From: Gammaproteobacteria bacterium
GTDB taxonomy: Bacteria > Pseudomonadota > Gammaproteobacteria > Pseudomonadales > Moraxellaceae
Length of the DNA: 64,000 nt
Reading direction: 5' to 3'
NCBI GenBank assembly: GCA_028868515.1
Contig: JAGWUI010000003.1
Location: forward strand, 1 to 64,000
The position numbers and the translations under genes were made by a program. This document shows positions 47,729 to 56,763 of this stretch, piece after piece; the stretch's first letter is position 1; every line of letters begins with the position of its first letter. The notes below the pieces were generated by a model. That model saw only the letters and a program-made list of their open reading frames with translations, was not told where the DNA came from and made no database searches.

Positions 47729-48001
47729 TTAGCTATTTCCAATGGTTAAAGCTTGATTCGCGATAAGTAAGGCACCACATGCTGTTTGGTCACCATGTCG
47801 AGCAACGGCTTTGCCATTCACAATCATGGCTTGGTCTCCACTGACAATCGTTGTGGTTCCACCATGTCCTTTGATAGGACAAGTCACTTGATCACCGACA
47901 CAAGCAATGGCAATCCCATTGATCGTCAGTGTAGAACTACCTTGAATTACCGTTCCACCATGCGATGTAGTTGCACCCACAGTAATCAATGCTTTAGCCA
48001 T
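47729..48001 (-). CDS. PAAR-domain T6SS spike tip protein
   Basis: PAAR proteins sharpen the VgrG spike and can carry effectors. The 90-residue protein is a stand-alone PAAR domain with the repeated Pro-Ala-Ala-Arg-like turns, GGTVIQGSSTLTINGIAIACVGDQVTCP and GDQAMIVNGKAVARHGDQTACGALL (given in part), and a zinc site formed by His and Cys residues. The second of two adjacent ATGs (48001) is preferred because GAGAGG lies 5 bases upstream. No C-terminal toxin is attached. It is encoded between tagX and the unknown 508-residue protein; no VgrG gene is in this window. Confidence 0.93.
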   Translation of the reverse strand: MAKALITVGATTSHGGTVIQGSSTLTINGIAIACVGDQVTCPIKGHGGTTTIVSGDQAMIVNGKAVARHGDQTACGALLIANQALTIGNS

Positions 48002-48052
48002 CATGCCCTCTCGTTATTTTGCAATATGCAGCATCACTTCTATTGTTAAAAA

Positions 48053-48961
48053 TTACTCATAGGCTGGCGCATTAGGATCGACAGATTCTGACGTCAGCTT
48101 CTGAGCAATATCAGCATTCCCCAACACACCACGCATCCGAAATTCGGTATGCCCTAAATCCATCATCTTCCAGCGCCCACCCCATGTCAGTCCTACTGAT
48201 TCAGCAACCTCACCATAACGCTGATATCCTTGCATTGCCCAAGGATCCTTTTCAGTAATCACCACCTTACCGCTACGCAGGAATGCAACATCTCCAGCCA
48301 ATCCAAATTGGTGGTAACTCCGATAACCTGTTGCATGCGTAACATTTGCACCCATACCAGCCAATCGATTTTGCCGCTCTGGACTGCGATAACCTTCTAA
48401 CAAAACAAGATCGTATCCATAACGCTCTTTCATCAATTTAAAGACCAAGAGTAGCCGTTGAACATATCGTGGATTCATCTTGTTCCATTTCCGATCTGCG
48501 GTTTGTAGCATCCGTTCCGCTGGTACAACGGAACCGCTTTGATCGATCATTTCAGCATGACGAGCAATCTTTTCTGCATCGACAATCAAATCCGTCGCAA
48601 CTTCGGGTGGAGGCACCAACATTTCACCTTCCAATAACGCATAAACCTGCGGATCAGTATCCCGAAAAGACTCATAATCCATCGGAGGCACCGAAGGCTG
48701 ACGTGTTGCCACCCAAATCACTGGGGTAGTCAACAAAATCAACCCTGCGACTAAAATCCAAATTGACTGGCGATGCTCGGCAGTTTTAAGTTCGGTCTGT
48801 GGCGTTGGAACTGCCAAAAGAAAACGACGAGTCACTAACCTTGAAAACTGACGAATCACCCTAGGCCATGCTCGAACATAATCTCTCGCACTTGAAGAAA
48901 GTAATAACGTTCCAGCACTTCCAATCAGCAAGAAATAGCCAAAAATCATTAGCCATATCAT
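48053..48961 (-). CDS. tagX: T6SS peptidoglycan hydrolase TagX
   Basis: TagX is an Acinetobacter peptidoglycan endopeptidase that makes room for the T6SS to cross the cell wall. The 302-residue protein has two membrane segments (about 1-21 and 66-85) and a C-terminal VanY/M15-like D-Ala-D-Ala carboxypeptidase-type domain. The zinc ligands are visible as His217 in RSYHQFG, Asp224 in LAGDVAF and His271 in LGHTEFR, preceded by the GYRS motif (190-193). Its presence is characteristic of Acinetobacter T6SS. It lies 31 bases downstream of the unknown 265-residue protein and 48 bases upstream of PAAR. Confidence 0.92.
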   Translation of the reverse strand: MIWLMIFGYFLLIGSAGTLLLSSSARDYVRAWPRVIRQFSRLVTRRFLLAVPTPQTELKTAEHRQSIWILVAGLILLTTPVIWVATRQPSVPPMDYESFRDTDPQVYALLEGEMLVPPPEVATDLIVDAEKIARHAEMIDQSGSVVPAERMLQTADRKWNKMNPRYVQRLLLVFKLMKERYGYDLVLLEGYRSPERQNRLAGMGANVTHATGYRSYHQFGLAGDVAFLRSGKVVITEKDPWAMQGYQRYGEVAESVGLTWGGRWKMMDLGHTEFRMRGVLGNADIAQKLTSESVDPNAPAYE

Positions 48962-48992
48962 TAACTAATCTCTTTTATCATTTCTAAATACA

Positions 48993-49790
48993 TCAATGAG
49001 TATCGTCACTAGCCTTCGCTTTCGTCGTGATATTGGCTGCTAGAGGACGATCCATCGTATCGAGCATGCTCTTGACCAGCAGCACATCTTTATCATGCGA
49101 GCGAGGTTTCTTTTGTGTTACGACAGCATGTGTAATCGGAGTCGATTGATCATTCTTCGTTTTATTTTTTTGAGTGGTATCGGCAGAGTGTTTATCCTGT
49201 TCCAATTTTGGTTTTTCAATGGATTGGCTACCCACCCTGTTATTTGTGATATGGGTTGGCGCTGAGACATCGCTATGCTCAGTCTTCTTTTCAATTAATC
49301 TCTGAAGCTGTGCATCATCTTTGGAGGGTGAGAAATTATGTGCTTCAACTTTTTGACGACCTGTTTTTAATCGAATCGTTTTCTGAATATCATCTTCTTT
49401 GAATGAAACCAATGGATTCTTGATTGGCAAAGGACTCAATGTTTTTTGTAAGCGATCCTCTTTATGATCAATTTGTTGATGATCATTTTTTTGATAAGCA
49501 ATAGGCTGCATCGGCATCGGTTTTGTAGGTTCAGGAATCGTCTTAGGGATGGTAGACGTTGCTAACTCGGAGACTGGAGCAGAAGGTTGATCCGTTGATT
49601 TCAACAAACCAACAGCTCCACCACTTAAAACCCCACCTGCAATAAAACTAATAATCGATAGTCCAATCGATTTTTGCTTAGACCAACCCAAAGGTTGCGC
49701 AGCACCGAGGATGCTGAACGCCGTTGTTGTTCCTCGAGGCTCATATAAACTAGGGCGATTTTGTTGTTTTGAATGTTGTTCATGACTCAT
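48993..49790 (-). CDS. Unknown T6SS-locus membrane protein with charged tail (265 aa)
   Basis: I do not recognise a family here. The 265-residue product has an N-terminal polar stretch, one membrane segment (about 42-64, IISFIAGGVLSGGAVGLL) and about 200 residues rich in Lys, Gln, Thr, Ser and Pro. The tail looks disordered and is probably periplasmic. An AGGG site precedes the ATG. It lies between tssL and tagX in the leftward operon, so it is probably a T6SS accessory protein. Rapid divergence would be expected for such low-complexity sequence. Confidence 0.75.
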   Translation of the reverse strand: MSHEQHSKQQNRPSLYEPRGTTTAFSILGAAQPLGWSKQKSIGLSIISFIAGGVLSGGAVGLLKSTDQPSAPVSELATSTIPKTIPEPTKPMPMQPIAYQKNDHQQIDHKEDRLQKTLSPLPIKNPLVSFKEDDIQKTIRLKTGRQKVEAHNFSPSKDDAQLQRLIEKKTEHSDVSAPTHITNNRVGSQSIEKPKLEQDKHSADTTQKNKTKNDQSTPITHAVVTQKKPRSHDKDVLLVKSMLDTMDRPLAANITTKAKASDDTH

Positions 49791-49902
49791 ATTATTACCC
49801 TAAAATATCCAAAGCGTTGTGTCTCAACGACAAAACTAAAAAATATTAAGAATTATAAAAATACAGCTCTTTTTTCTAAAAAATAACCTAACCGAAATCA
49901 CA

Positions 49903-50754
49903 CTAAGGCAAGTAAACGGTAATATTGGCTTGTTGTTCTGGCATTGCAATCAAATGGTTATAAGGCACCATCGTTTGTTGATTTTGGCGATGTAAAGACC
50001 AATCCAATCCTACAAATGCACACGCAGTCATCACACCGAGCAGAAGTAATATGAATGCCATCGGCAACTCACTCCGAATCGCATGTTTCACTTGATCTGG
50101 AATCGCCCAAAATGGCGCAAAAGGTTGTTTTTTACCTTTCAAAAAAGTAATTTCATCGCCAAGACGAGCAATTAAATAGTTAATTTTCTCAGGTGCCTCT
50201 AAACGATATTTACCGTGAAAGCCAAGCAACAGACAGAAATGAAAAACTTCCAGTGCAGGTAAACGCATCGCTCCCTGTCCACGCAATGTTTCGAGCATGG
50301 TAAAAAACTGCTCACCAGCCAGTTGAGATCCAAACAAAGTTAACTGCAATGGCGCACCACCCCACTCAGCTTGAACGGTTTCATATTCTGGATTACGCTG
50401 GGTCATCAGCGTCTCATCGACTAAAGCACAATACGCATACTTCGCATCATGAATATTGTCTGCAGAAAATTCCGCACGACGCGCTTGACGTTCAAAGTGA
50501 ACAAAAAAATCCATCAGTTTTTCACGCAAGGATTTTGCACTTTCAGGCACATAGCCATTACGCAATAAGAAAATCAAATAAAACCCATCGTACATATAAT
50601 CTACGAGAGACCGCTGTCCAACGCGGGAAAGCATATCTTGACTCACAAGATCTCCTCCCGATCCACGACCAATCTCGCCACTGGCAAAAAGTGACGGTGC
50701 ACCTGCTGAACTTGCAGAACCATAAAGAGGCATACGTCCTAAATCATTGCTCAT
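49903..50754 (-). CDS. tssL: T6SS membrane-complex protein TssL (DotU family)
   Basis: TssL forms the inner-membrane complex with TssM and TssJ. The 283-residue protein has the DotU cytoplasmic domain with LIFLLRNGYVPES, FSADNIHDAKYAYCALVDE and FHFCLLLGFHGKYR. A single C-terminal membrane segment follows at 231-250, with only about 30 periplasmic residues. There is no OmpA-like peptidoglycan domain, unlike the longer TssL forms, and a separate OmpA protein is encoded at 40401. Its start overlaps the tssK stop by 4 bp. Confidence 0.95.
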   Translation of the reverse strand: MSNDLGRMPLYGSASSAGAPSLFASGEIGRGSGGDLVSQDMLSRVGQRSLVDYMYDGFYLIFLLRNGYVPESAKSLREKLMDFFVHFERQARRAEFSADNIHDAKYAYCALVDETLMTQRNPEYETVQAEWGGAPLQLTLFGSQLAGEQFFTMLETLRGQGAMRLPALEVFHFCLLLGFHGKYRLEAPEKINYLIARLGDEITFLKGKKQPFAPFWAIPDQVKHAIRSELPMAFILLLLGVMTACAFVGLDWSLHRQNQQTMVPYNHLIAMPEQQANITVYLP

Positions 50755-52127
50755 GATTGCATTACCGCCATTAACTCGATTTTTAAATCAGCAAAGCCAT
50801 TGGGAACATACAGACAGATTGATTCTGCTTGGAGCATTTGTTCGTACAATGCGCCATGGGGTTCCAAAGCAAAATATGAACTCCCAGGACGAATTGGAAT
50901 TGCAGAGGGCACTTGTGCAATATGCGTGATCGCCACGGCTGACAAAGCTGCCAAAACACGTTTTTCAACATCATCTGGCGCACCAACTTTGAAACGAATT
51001 GGAACAGATGCAACCAATTCATGCGCAGGCATCGCCGAACTCACCGCAAGATATAAACGCGTTCCACGATCAATTTTGTCTGATTCAAGACTCCCTAACC
51101 AATAAGAAGCACGTGTCTCGCGTAATGGAATTGCCAAGAAACGACTAGAAATTACGGTATCCAACAAACTACGAATAATTTGATCCAACAATATAAACCC
51201 ATTCATTGGCGCATCATGGATATAGGCGGGAAGATCATCGAGCGTGTATGACTTCGCAAATGTCATCAGTCCGCCCGCCATACGTAATAGTTCTTGATGC
51301 AATCGCTCAGGATGAAAGCCATTATTTTGGACAAAATGAGATAATGTCGCATACGAGCTACTCAACGTATGCAATAACCAAAATGAAGCAATATCACCAG
51401 AACGAAACTCAATCACATCTTGACCAGGTTCACGATGATGACCGTATAAAGTCGTAATCTTGGCTTGCATCACGCCCATTAAACGGCGCAATAACGCCAT
51501 CACGGTAGGAGAACTGCCAATACTAATAACTGGTGGAACAAAAGCAGAATCCAGCTCAAATACGCCCGTCGTCGTACGATAGAGCTTCGCAATTGGCAAA
51601 GAAATCATGCCATCCATTGCAGAATCATCACCATTCAACTGGCTACCGCCTAACTGACCACCCAAAATCAGACGACCTAGTCTTTGTAGAACTGTAATTT
51701 CTGAAGTTTCGGCATTAGTCATAAGGTCATCAACAGGCGTATGCTTCGACACAAACCGTGCAGAACCACTTTGTTCTTGCACACTGACATTACTTTGACC
51801 AACGCGAAGGATTGGGATTGCTAAATACACTGTCAACTGATCGGGTAAAGAGTTCACATCCAGTTGAATTGGACTAGGTAATACATCCCGCTCTGGCGCT
51901 AAATAACTCTCTCCATCTGGCCAGATCACATTCGCCTGAGAAAGCGACAACAAGCCATTAGACAACAAAACTGGATCAATCGTGATCGAACGTACACCAA
52001 ATGCATACGGATGCAGAACCTTTAAGGCTTCAGATAAGCGCTGCTCATGATATTGATCTTGCATTTGAAAATGCTGGGGTCTCAGAAACAAACCCTCACC
52101 CCAAAGCACTTTTGCTGTTTGATACAT
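50751..52127 (-). CDS. tssK: T6SS baseplate protein TssK
   Basis: TssK is the cytoplasmic baseplate adaptor that links the TssEFG wedge to TssL/TssM. The 458-residue product begins YQTAKVLWGEGLFLRPQHFQMQDQYHEQRL, the usual TssK opening (WxEGxFLxPQHFQ). It has the typical mid-part DLPAYIHDAPMNGFILLDQIIRSLL and the C-terminal pentacotyl-binding end, LYVPNGFADLKIELMAVM. It starts 12 bases after the TssJ-like gene and overlaps tssL by 4 bp. Confidence 0.96.
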   Translation of the reverse strand: MYQTAKVLWGEGLFLRPQHFQMQDQYHEQRLSEALKVLHPYAFGVRSITIDPVLLSNGLLSLSQANVIWPDGESYLAPERDVLPSPIQLDVNSLPDQLTVYLAIPILRVGQSNVSVQEQSGSARFVSKHTPVDDLMTNAETSEITVLQRLGRLILGGQLGGSQLNGDDSAMDGMISLPIAKLYRTTTGVFELDSAFVPPVISIGSSPTVMALLRRLMGVMQAKITTLYGHHREPGQDVIEFRSGDIASFWLLHTLSSSYATLSHFVQNNGFHPERLHQELLRMAGGLMTFAKSYTLDDLPAYIHDAPMNGFILLDQIIRSLLDTVISSRFLAIPLRETRASYWLGSLESDKIDRGTRLYLAVSSAMPAHELVASVPIRFKVGAPDDVEKRVLAALSAVAITHIAQVPSAIPIRPGSSYFALEPHGALYEQMLQAESICLYVPNGFADLKIELMAVMQS

Positions 52128-52139
52128 GATGTTTTGCCC

Positions 52140-53018
52140 TTATTGACACACCGAAGAAAGTTCCGCCTCAATCGAAGACGTTTGAGGTTTCTTTACGCTG
52201 GATGTCGTTTGTGTTGATGCAATTGGAGCCATAGGCAACAAGCCATCTTTGACACGAACATCACAACGACCGAGAGCCAGACGCAATGGCTTATCGCTCT
52301 GCAATCTCTTAACTGGAATCAACAATCGCCAGCGATGCGCTCGATTGTGAAGCTGAAACTGCGCCACAACGAACTGGGAATCAGATGGATACTTGACCCG
52401 TATTTGAGTCACATGATTGGGTAGTATTAATTCTTCTTGATAAGGTAAAGCGTTATGGCTATCCGCTTCCTCTAAGCCAATTTTGTTGAAAGTGGCACTG
52501 TCTTGTAAGGCATAGAATCTAAATATAGTACTAAAACCATGCCCTTCCTTATCACCATTGGCATCAGTACTCGCCTCCACGATCACGCTATGACTACGAG
52601 GAACTTGGCTGGCTGCAAAGTCCTTAGCCGCTTTTAATTGTTCCTTTGCAGCCACTTCTGCTGGGGAATCTTTTAATCCAACCGCAACCATCAAGCCACT
52701 GAATACGCCACCAACCGAAAATGGCGGTTTGGCCGCTGAATCTAATGTGGCATCAGCAGATTTAGAACCCAATGAATCCGTGACCATACCAATAGAACTT
52801 GATGTTGTACTCACAGCAGTACTGGAGGCATCGATTGCACGAAATGATGAAGTCATCGCAGCAGACGTGGGAATCTTTTGAGCAGATAATACGATTTGGC
52901 TAGCACCATCCACCGATTCAGCCAAAGGCGATGGCGATATATTCGGTGATATCTGACAACCCATTAACGATAACTGCGACACAATAATTATCGAGAACAG
53001 AATAAAAGAAAAACGCAT
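52140..53018 (-). CDS. tssJ: TssJ-like T6SS outer-membrane lipoprotein
   Basis: The 292-residue product has a lipoprotein signal with lipobox LSLMGC (Cys21). Its C-terminal half (about 143-255) matches the TssJ/VasD pattern: VIVEASTDANGD, a strand with FSTIFRFYALQDSATFNKIGLEEAD, LPNHVTQIRVKYP and AHRWRLLIPVK. TssJ anchors TssM to the outer membrane. About 120 residues of Ser/Thr/Ala-rich, probably disordered sequence precede the domain, making it longer than classical TssJ (about 160-190 residues). Acinetobacter T6SSs have been described as lacking a recognisable TssJ, so this divergent form is notable. It is the first gene of the leftward operon. Confidence 0.78.
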   Translation of the reverse strand: MRFSFILFSIIIVSQLSLMGCQISPNISPSPLAESVDGASQIVLSAQKIPTSAAMTSSFRAIDASSTAVSTTSSSIGMVTDSLGSKSADATLDSAAKPPFSVGGVFSGLMVAVGLKDSPAEVAAKEQLKAAKDFAASQVPRSHSVIVEASTDANGDKEGHGFSTIFRFYALQDSATFNKIGLEEADSHNALPYQEELILPNHVTQIRVKYPSDSQFVVAQFQLHNRAHRWRLLIPVKRLQSDKPLRLALGRCDVRVKDGLLPMAPIASTQTTSSVKKPQTSSIEAELSSVCQ

Positions 53019-53460
53019 TTTTTACTCATTATAAATATAAAATCCGAGATATTAAAAATTATTAGATTTAATTTTGGCTGCGCATTATTAACACTTAAAA
53101 ATAATAGTAAAACCCACAATTTGTTATTAAATTGTAAATAAAATTAGTTATCCTCACATAAAACTAGGAAATATTAATTGTCGTTAACCTGTACAAATTT
53201 TTAATAAAAAACGCTTGCCATACTAGAAATTGTGCACTAGCATTCTCCAAAATTGCTCTAACAACATTGGTTTAACAACAAATAAATATTTATAAATTTA
53301 TTTATGTGCCGTAGTTCTCACTTTAACAACAAATGAAATTAATAATGAAGAAGATTTATCATGATTAATAATTTTATTAACACTACTTATAAATTCAGAG
53401 AAACCGTTATCATTTTTCATTTTTAGAATTTATTTATTTGTAAAACAAACGAGGTTTTTT
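53019..53460. promoter_or_regulatory. Divergent T6SS promoter region with TAACAACA repeats
   Basis: About 440 very AT-rich bases separate the leftward (tssJ) and rightward (tssB) operons; no gene is seen. TAACAACA occurs three times in the same orientation (53259-53266, 53273-53280, 53324-53331), the last two inside identical TTTAACAACAAAT copies at 53271-53283 and 53322-53334. These may be binding sites for a regulator. Confidence 0.5.
53215..53243 (+). promoter_or_regulatory. Possible rightward promoter for the tssB operon
   Basis: TTGCCA at 53215-53220 and TAGCAT at 53238-53243 are 17 bases apart and match sigma-70 consensus at 5 and 4 of 6 positions. The leader to the first gene would be about 210 bases and would contain the TAACAACA repeats. 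Confidence 0.4.
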
Positions 53461-54150
53461 ATGATTAGTTTTAATACTAAGGCTTACTCGACTCTATTTA
53501 TTATATTGGCACTAGATATATCTGGCTGCTCAACTATGGAAAATAAAAATAAAGTCGAAAAAACACGCATTCTGGGCGTTCCAACCGCAACTATTGAAAC
53601 CAATCCAGAAATTCTTAATCTTGAAGCAAACGTACGGAAATCTCCGAATGACCCAGTCGCATGGAGTGCTCTTGCAAAAGCATATTTCGATCATCAAAAG
53701 TATGATCTTGCGATTCAAGCAGGCAATTCGTCTTTACAACTTAAGCCTGATAATCCTGATGTCCGAAATATTGTTTTTGTATCAGGCTTGCGTATTGCGA
53801 GTTCGAGCTTAGACGGCATCCGTAAAGATCAGCCGCTGACAGGCAGTAATCTTGCAGATGCTCAAACACTCGTTGGCACAATTCGACAATCTCTCGGTGA
53901 AACATCACTGACGAACGCGAACACTCAGGCACCAGAATCAGAAAAACCCGTTATACATCATACGAAAAAGAAGAAAAAAAATTATACTGTAAAACATGAG
54001 AGAACCGCCCCTCTCCCCAAAACAGATACAACTCTTGCAACATCCAGCAAATCTAATGTGATTAGCAATCAGCCTGTCGGTGCACCAAAGCCTGCACAGA
54101 CTCCAGCAGTTCAAGCCGCAGCAAACAACCCTTTTGGGGCGTTTAAATAA
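53461..54150 (+). CDS. T6SS-associated TPR lipoprotein (AsaA/TslA position)
   Basis: The 229-residue product has a lipoprotein signal with lipobox DISGC (Cys23), then a short helical domain with a TPR-like pair: NPEILNLEANVRKSPNDPVAWSALAKAYFDHQ and YDLAIQAGNSSLQLKPDNPDVRN, described here by its key residues Ala-Tyr and Lys-Pro-Asp. The C-terminal third is Lys-, Thr- and Pro-rich and probably disordered, ending NNPFGAFK. A CGAGG site precedes the ATG. It is first in the rightward operon, where Acinetobacter encodes the periplasmic AsaA/TslA protein that positions the T6SS; homology to it is inferred from position only. Confidence 0.7.
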   Translation: MISFNTKAYSTLFIILALDISGCSTMENKNKVEKTRILGVPTATIETNPEILNLEANVRKSPNDPVAWSALAKAYFDHQKYDLAIQAGNSSLQLKPDNPDVRNIVFVSGLRIASSSLDGIRKDQPLTGSNLADAQTLVGTIRQSLGETSLTNANTQAPESEKPVIHHTKKKKKNYTVKHERTAPLPKTDTTLATSSKSNVISNQPVGAPKPAQTPAVQAAANNPFGAFK

Positions 54151-54187
54151 TAAGTTCAACCCATAAACCAGATATTGGAAATAAAAA

Positions 54188-54703
54188 ATGGCTAAACGTG
54201 AAAGTGTACAAAAGCGTCTCCAACGTGTTCGTCCTCCTCGAGTTCAACTCACCTATGACGTTGAGGTAGGAGATACAAAAGAATTGAAAGAACTACCATT
54301 TGTAGTGGGTGTGATGGGGGATTTTGCTGGCTCATCTATCGTTGAGCAGGCAAAACTTAAAGATAAAAAATTCGTGAATGTGGATTTAGAAAACATTGAT
54401 GAAGTCATTTCTGCAATGTCACCGCGTGCAGTATTTCGTACACCCAACCATTTAACCGAAAAAGGTGGTGAATTTGGTGTCGATTTGACCTTCAAATGCA
54501 TGGAAGACTTCCGCCCAGAAGCAGTCGTTCAACAGATCGATCCATTGCGCGAACTTGTTGCTGCACGTGGCCGCTTAACCGATCTACGCAATAAAATTTC
54601 GACCAGTGAACGCCTTGAGGACTTACTCGACGATGTTCTGCGTAATACCGAGCAAGTTCAAAAACTAGGTAAATCGACTGCCGTAGGAGATCACAATGCG
54701 TAA
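54188..54703 (+). CDS. tssB: T6SS sheath small subunit TssB
   Basis: TssB (VipA) forms the contractile sheath together with TssC. The 171-residue protein starts with a basic tail and RVRPPRVQLTYDVEVGD, followed by the conserved KELPFVVGVMGDFAG segment. The C-terminal helical part that swaps with TssC carries PLRELVAARGRLTDL and LEDLLDDVL. The length is typical. It overlaps tssC by 8 bp. Confidence 0.97.
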   Translation: MAKRESVQKRLQRVRPPRVQLTYDVEVGDTKELKELPFVVGVMGDFAGSSIVEQAKLKDKKFVNVDLENIDEVISAMSPRAVFRTPNHLTEKGGEFGVDLTFKCMEDFRPEAVVQQIDPLRELVAARGRLTDLRNKISTSERLEDLLDDVLRNTEQVQKLGKSTAVGDHNA

Positions 54704-56189
54704 TCTACAACAACAGGCTGACGCAACGTTCCACACAACGGCTGAATCAGAAATTAGCTTATTAGATCAAATTGTCACTGAAAGTCGAATTGCAAAATCT
54801 GATGTCGAGCATGAACGTGCGAAGGATTTAATTGCAGAACTTGCCCGTGAGGTCATGTCTGGCACGGTTGTTGTCTCTGATAATCTCTCTGCCTCTATTG
54901 ATAAACGTATTGCCGAACTGGATGAGTTAATTTCCAAGCAATTGAGTGCCATCATGCACGCACCAGAGTTTCAAAAACTCGAATCATCATGGCGTGGTCT
55001 ACACTACTTCTGTAGTGAAACACCATCAAATCCAATGCTAAAAATTCGTATGCTCAATACCAATAAAAAAGAGCTTGCGAAAGACTTTCAAAGTGCAATC
55101 GATTTTGATCAGAGCGCGTTGTTCAAAAAAATCTACGAAGAAGAATACGGCACTTTTGGTGGTGCACCTTATGCAGCATTGGTGGGTGATTTTGAGTTCA
55201 CGCGCCAACCATCGGACATTTATTTATTAGAACAGCTGTCTCATGTTGCCGCTGCCGCACACGCTCCGTTTATTTCAGCAGCCTCACCAGAAATGTTTGG
55301 TTTGGACTCATTTACCGAAATGGGGCGTCCACGCGATTTATCCAAGATCTTTGAAACTGCTGAATATGTCAAATGGCGTTCATTTCGCGAATCAGAAGAC
55401 TCACGCTATGTCGCGCTGACATTGCCACGCTTTTTGGGTCGCCTACCATACAACCCGAAAGATGGCACTACTGTTGAAGGATTTAATTTCATTGAAGATG
55501 TGAGCGGTGCAGATCACAGCGAATATTTATGGGTCAATGCAGCCTATTCTTTTGCGACACGCCTGACCGATGCCTTTGATATGCACGGATGGTGTGCTGC
55601 AATTCGTGGAGTTGAAGGCGGAGGTTTGGTTGAGGGACTGCCTGTTCATACATTCAAGACTGATGATGGCGAAGTTGCGTTGAAATGCCCTACCGAAATT
55701 TCAGTCACTGATCGTCGTGAAAAAGAATTGTCTGATCTGGGCTTTATTCCATTGGTTCACTGCAAAAATACCGACTATGCAGCGTTTTTTGGTGCGCAAT
55801 CCACTCAGAAAGCGAAGAAATATGAAAGCGATGCAGCAAATGCAAACTCTATCTTATCCTCGCAAATTCAATACATCATGGCAGTTTCTCGCATTGCGCA
55901 TTACTTAAAAGCCATGATGCGTGACAAAGTCGGTAGCTTTGCATCCGCAGGTAATGTCGAAACCTTCCTCAATCAATGGCTATCGCGTTATGTCCTACTT
56001 GATGATGGTGCATCACATGAAGCCAAAGCTCAATTTCCATTAAGAGAAGCCTCTGTAAAAGTGGTTGATGTACCTGGTCGCCCAGGTGCATATAAGTCGG
56101 TTGTCTTTTTGAGACCGCACTTTCAGTTGGACGAGCTATCTGTATCGCTTCGTCTTGTAACCGAATTGCCTCAAGCTGCAAATGGCTAA
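54696..56189 (+). CDS. tssC: T6SS sheath large subunit TssC
   Basis: TssC (VipB) is the large sheath subunit. The 497-residue product shows the family landmarks: SSWRGLHYFCSETPSNPMLK near residue 90, EEYGTFGGAPYAALVGDFEF near 150, LPRFLGRLPYNP, the WVNAAYSFATRLTDAF region with GWCAAIRGVEGGG, and the C-terminal DVPGRPGAYKSVVFLRPHFQLDEL. The size is normal. Its start lies inside the end of tssB, consistent with coupled synthesis of the two subunits. Confidence 0.98.
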   Translation: MRNLQQQADATFHTTAESEISLLDQIVTESRIAKSDVEHERAKDLIAELAREVMSGTVVVSDNLSASIDKRIAELDELISKQLSAIMHAPEFQKLESSWRGLHYFCSETPSNPMLKIRMLNTNKKELAKDFQSAIDFDQSALFKKIYEEEYGTFGGAPYAALVGDFEFTRQPSDIYLLEQLSHVAAAAHAPFISAASPEMFGLDSFTEMGRPRDLSKIFETAEYVKWRSFRESEDSRYVALTLPRFLGRLPYNPKDGTTVEGFNFIEDVSGADHSEYLWVNAAYSFATRLTDAFDMHGWCAAIRGVEGGGLVEGLPVHTFKTDDGEVALKCPTEISVTDRREKELSDLGFIPLVHCKNTDYAAFFGAQSTQKAKKYESDAANANSILSSQIQYIMAVSRIAHYLKAMMRDKVGSFASAGNVETFLNQWLSRYVLLDDGASHEAKAQFPLREASVKVVDVPGRPGAYKSVVFLRPHFQLDELSVSLRLVTELPQAANG

Positions 56190-56238
56190 GGCAATTTTTA
56201 AAAACCGTTTTGGTTTTCATTTATAAAAGGAAAATACA

Positions 56239-56742
56239 ATGAAAGATATATATGTACAATTTCGAGGTAAATATAAAGTTGATGGCGAATCACGTGATAG
56301 CGAACATCAAAACTGGTTAGAAGCACATAGCTGGACTCATCAGATTCGCCAACCAAAATCGGCAACCGCCAGCAGCGTAGGTGGTCACACCGCCGAACGT
56401 GCCGAACATGACGATATGATGTTCATCAAAGATCTGGACGCAACCAGTCCAAAAATGTGGGAAGCCTGCTCAGCGGGTTACACCTTCGATGAAGTACAAA
56501 TCGACTTCTACCGTGCAAACGGCGACAAACGTGTGAAATATCTACAAATCAAACTGAAACATGTGTTGATTTCTAGCGTCACACCACAAGTTTCTGATGA
56601 AGGTGTGCCAACAGAAGCATTTGGTCTGAAATATGCAGCTGTCGAATGGACTTACACACAGCAATCGATTGATGGCACATCAAAAGGTGCAGTGACCAAG
56701 AAATGGTCTTTGTCGAATAACACTGCAAATTACGCAGCATAA
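56239..56742 (+). CDS. hcp: T6SS tube protein Hcp
   Basis: Hcp stacks into the inner tube and is secreted in large amounts. The 167-residue protein begins KDIYVQFRGKYKVDGESRDSEH and continues LEAHSWTHQIRQP, the Acinetobacter Hcp pattern. A central FIKDLDATSPKMWEACSAG stretch and the C-terminal VEWTYTQQS complete the beta-barrel. A strong AAGGAAA site precedes the ATG. The gene is followed 21 bases later by a strong terminator hairpin, which should make its mRNA the most abundant part of the operon. Confidence 0.98.
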   Translation: MKDIYVQFRGKYKVDGESRDSEHQNWLEAHSWTHQIRQPKSATASSVGGHTAERAEHDDMMFIKDLDATSPKMWEACSAGYTFDEVQIDFYRANGDKRVKYLQIKLKHVLISSVTPQVSDEGVPTEAFGLKYAAVEWTYTQQSIDGTSKGAVTKKWSLSNNTANYAA

Positions 56743-56763
56743 TCACAACAATAAAGAAACGCA

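Noticed and set aside
53341-53460. Short ORFs in the divergent T6SS promoter region
   Set aside because: They are short, lack ribosome-binding sites and lie in sequence of extreme AT content.
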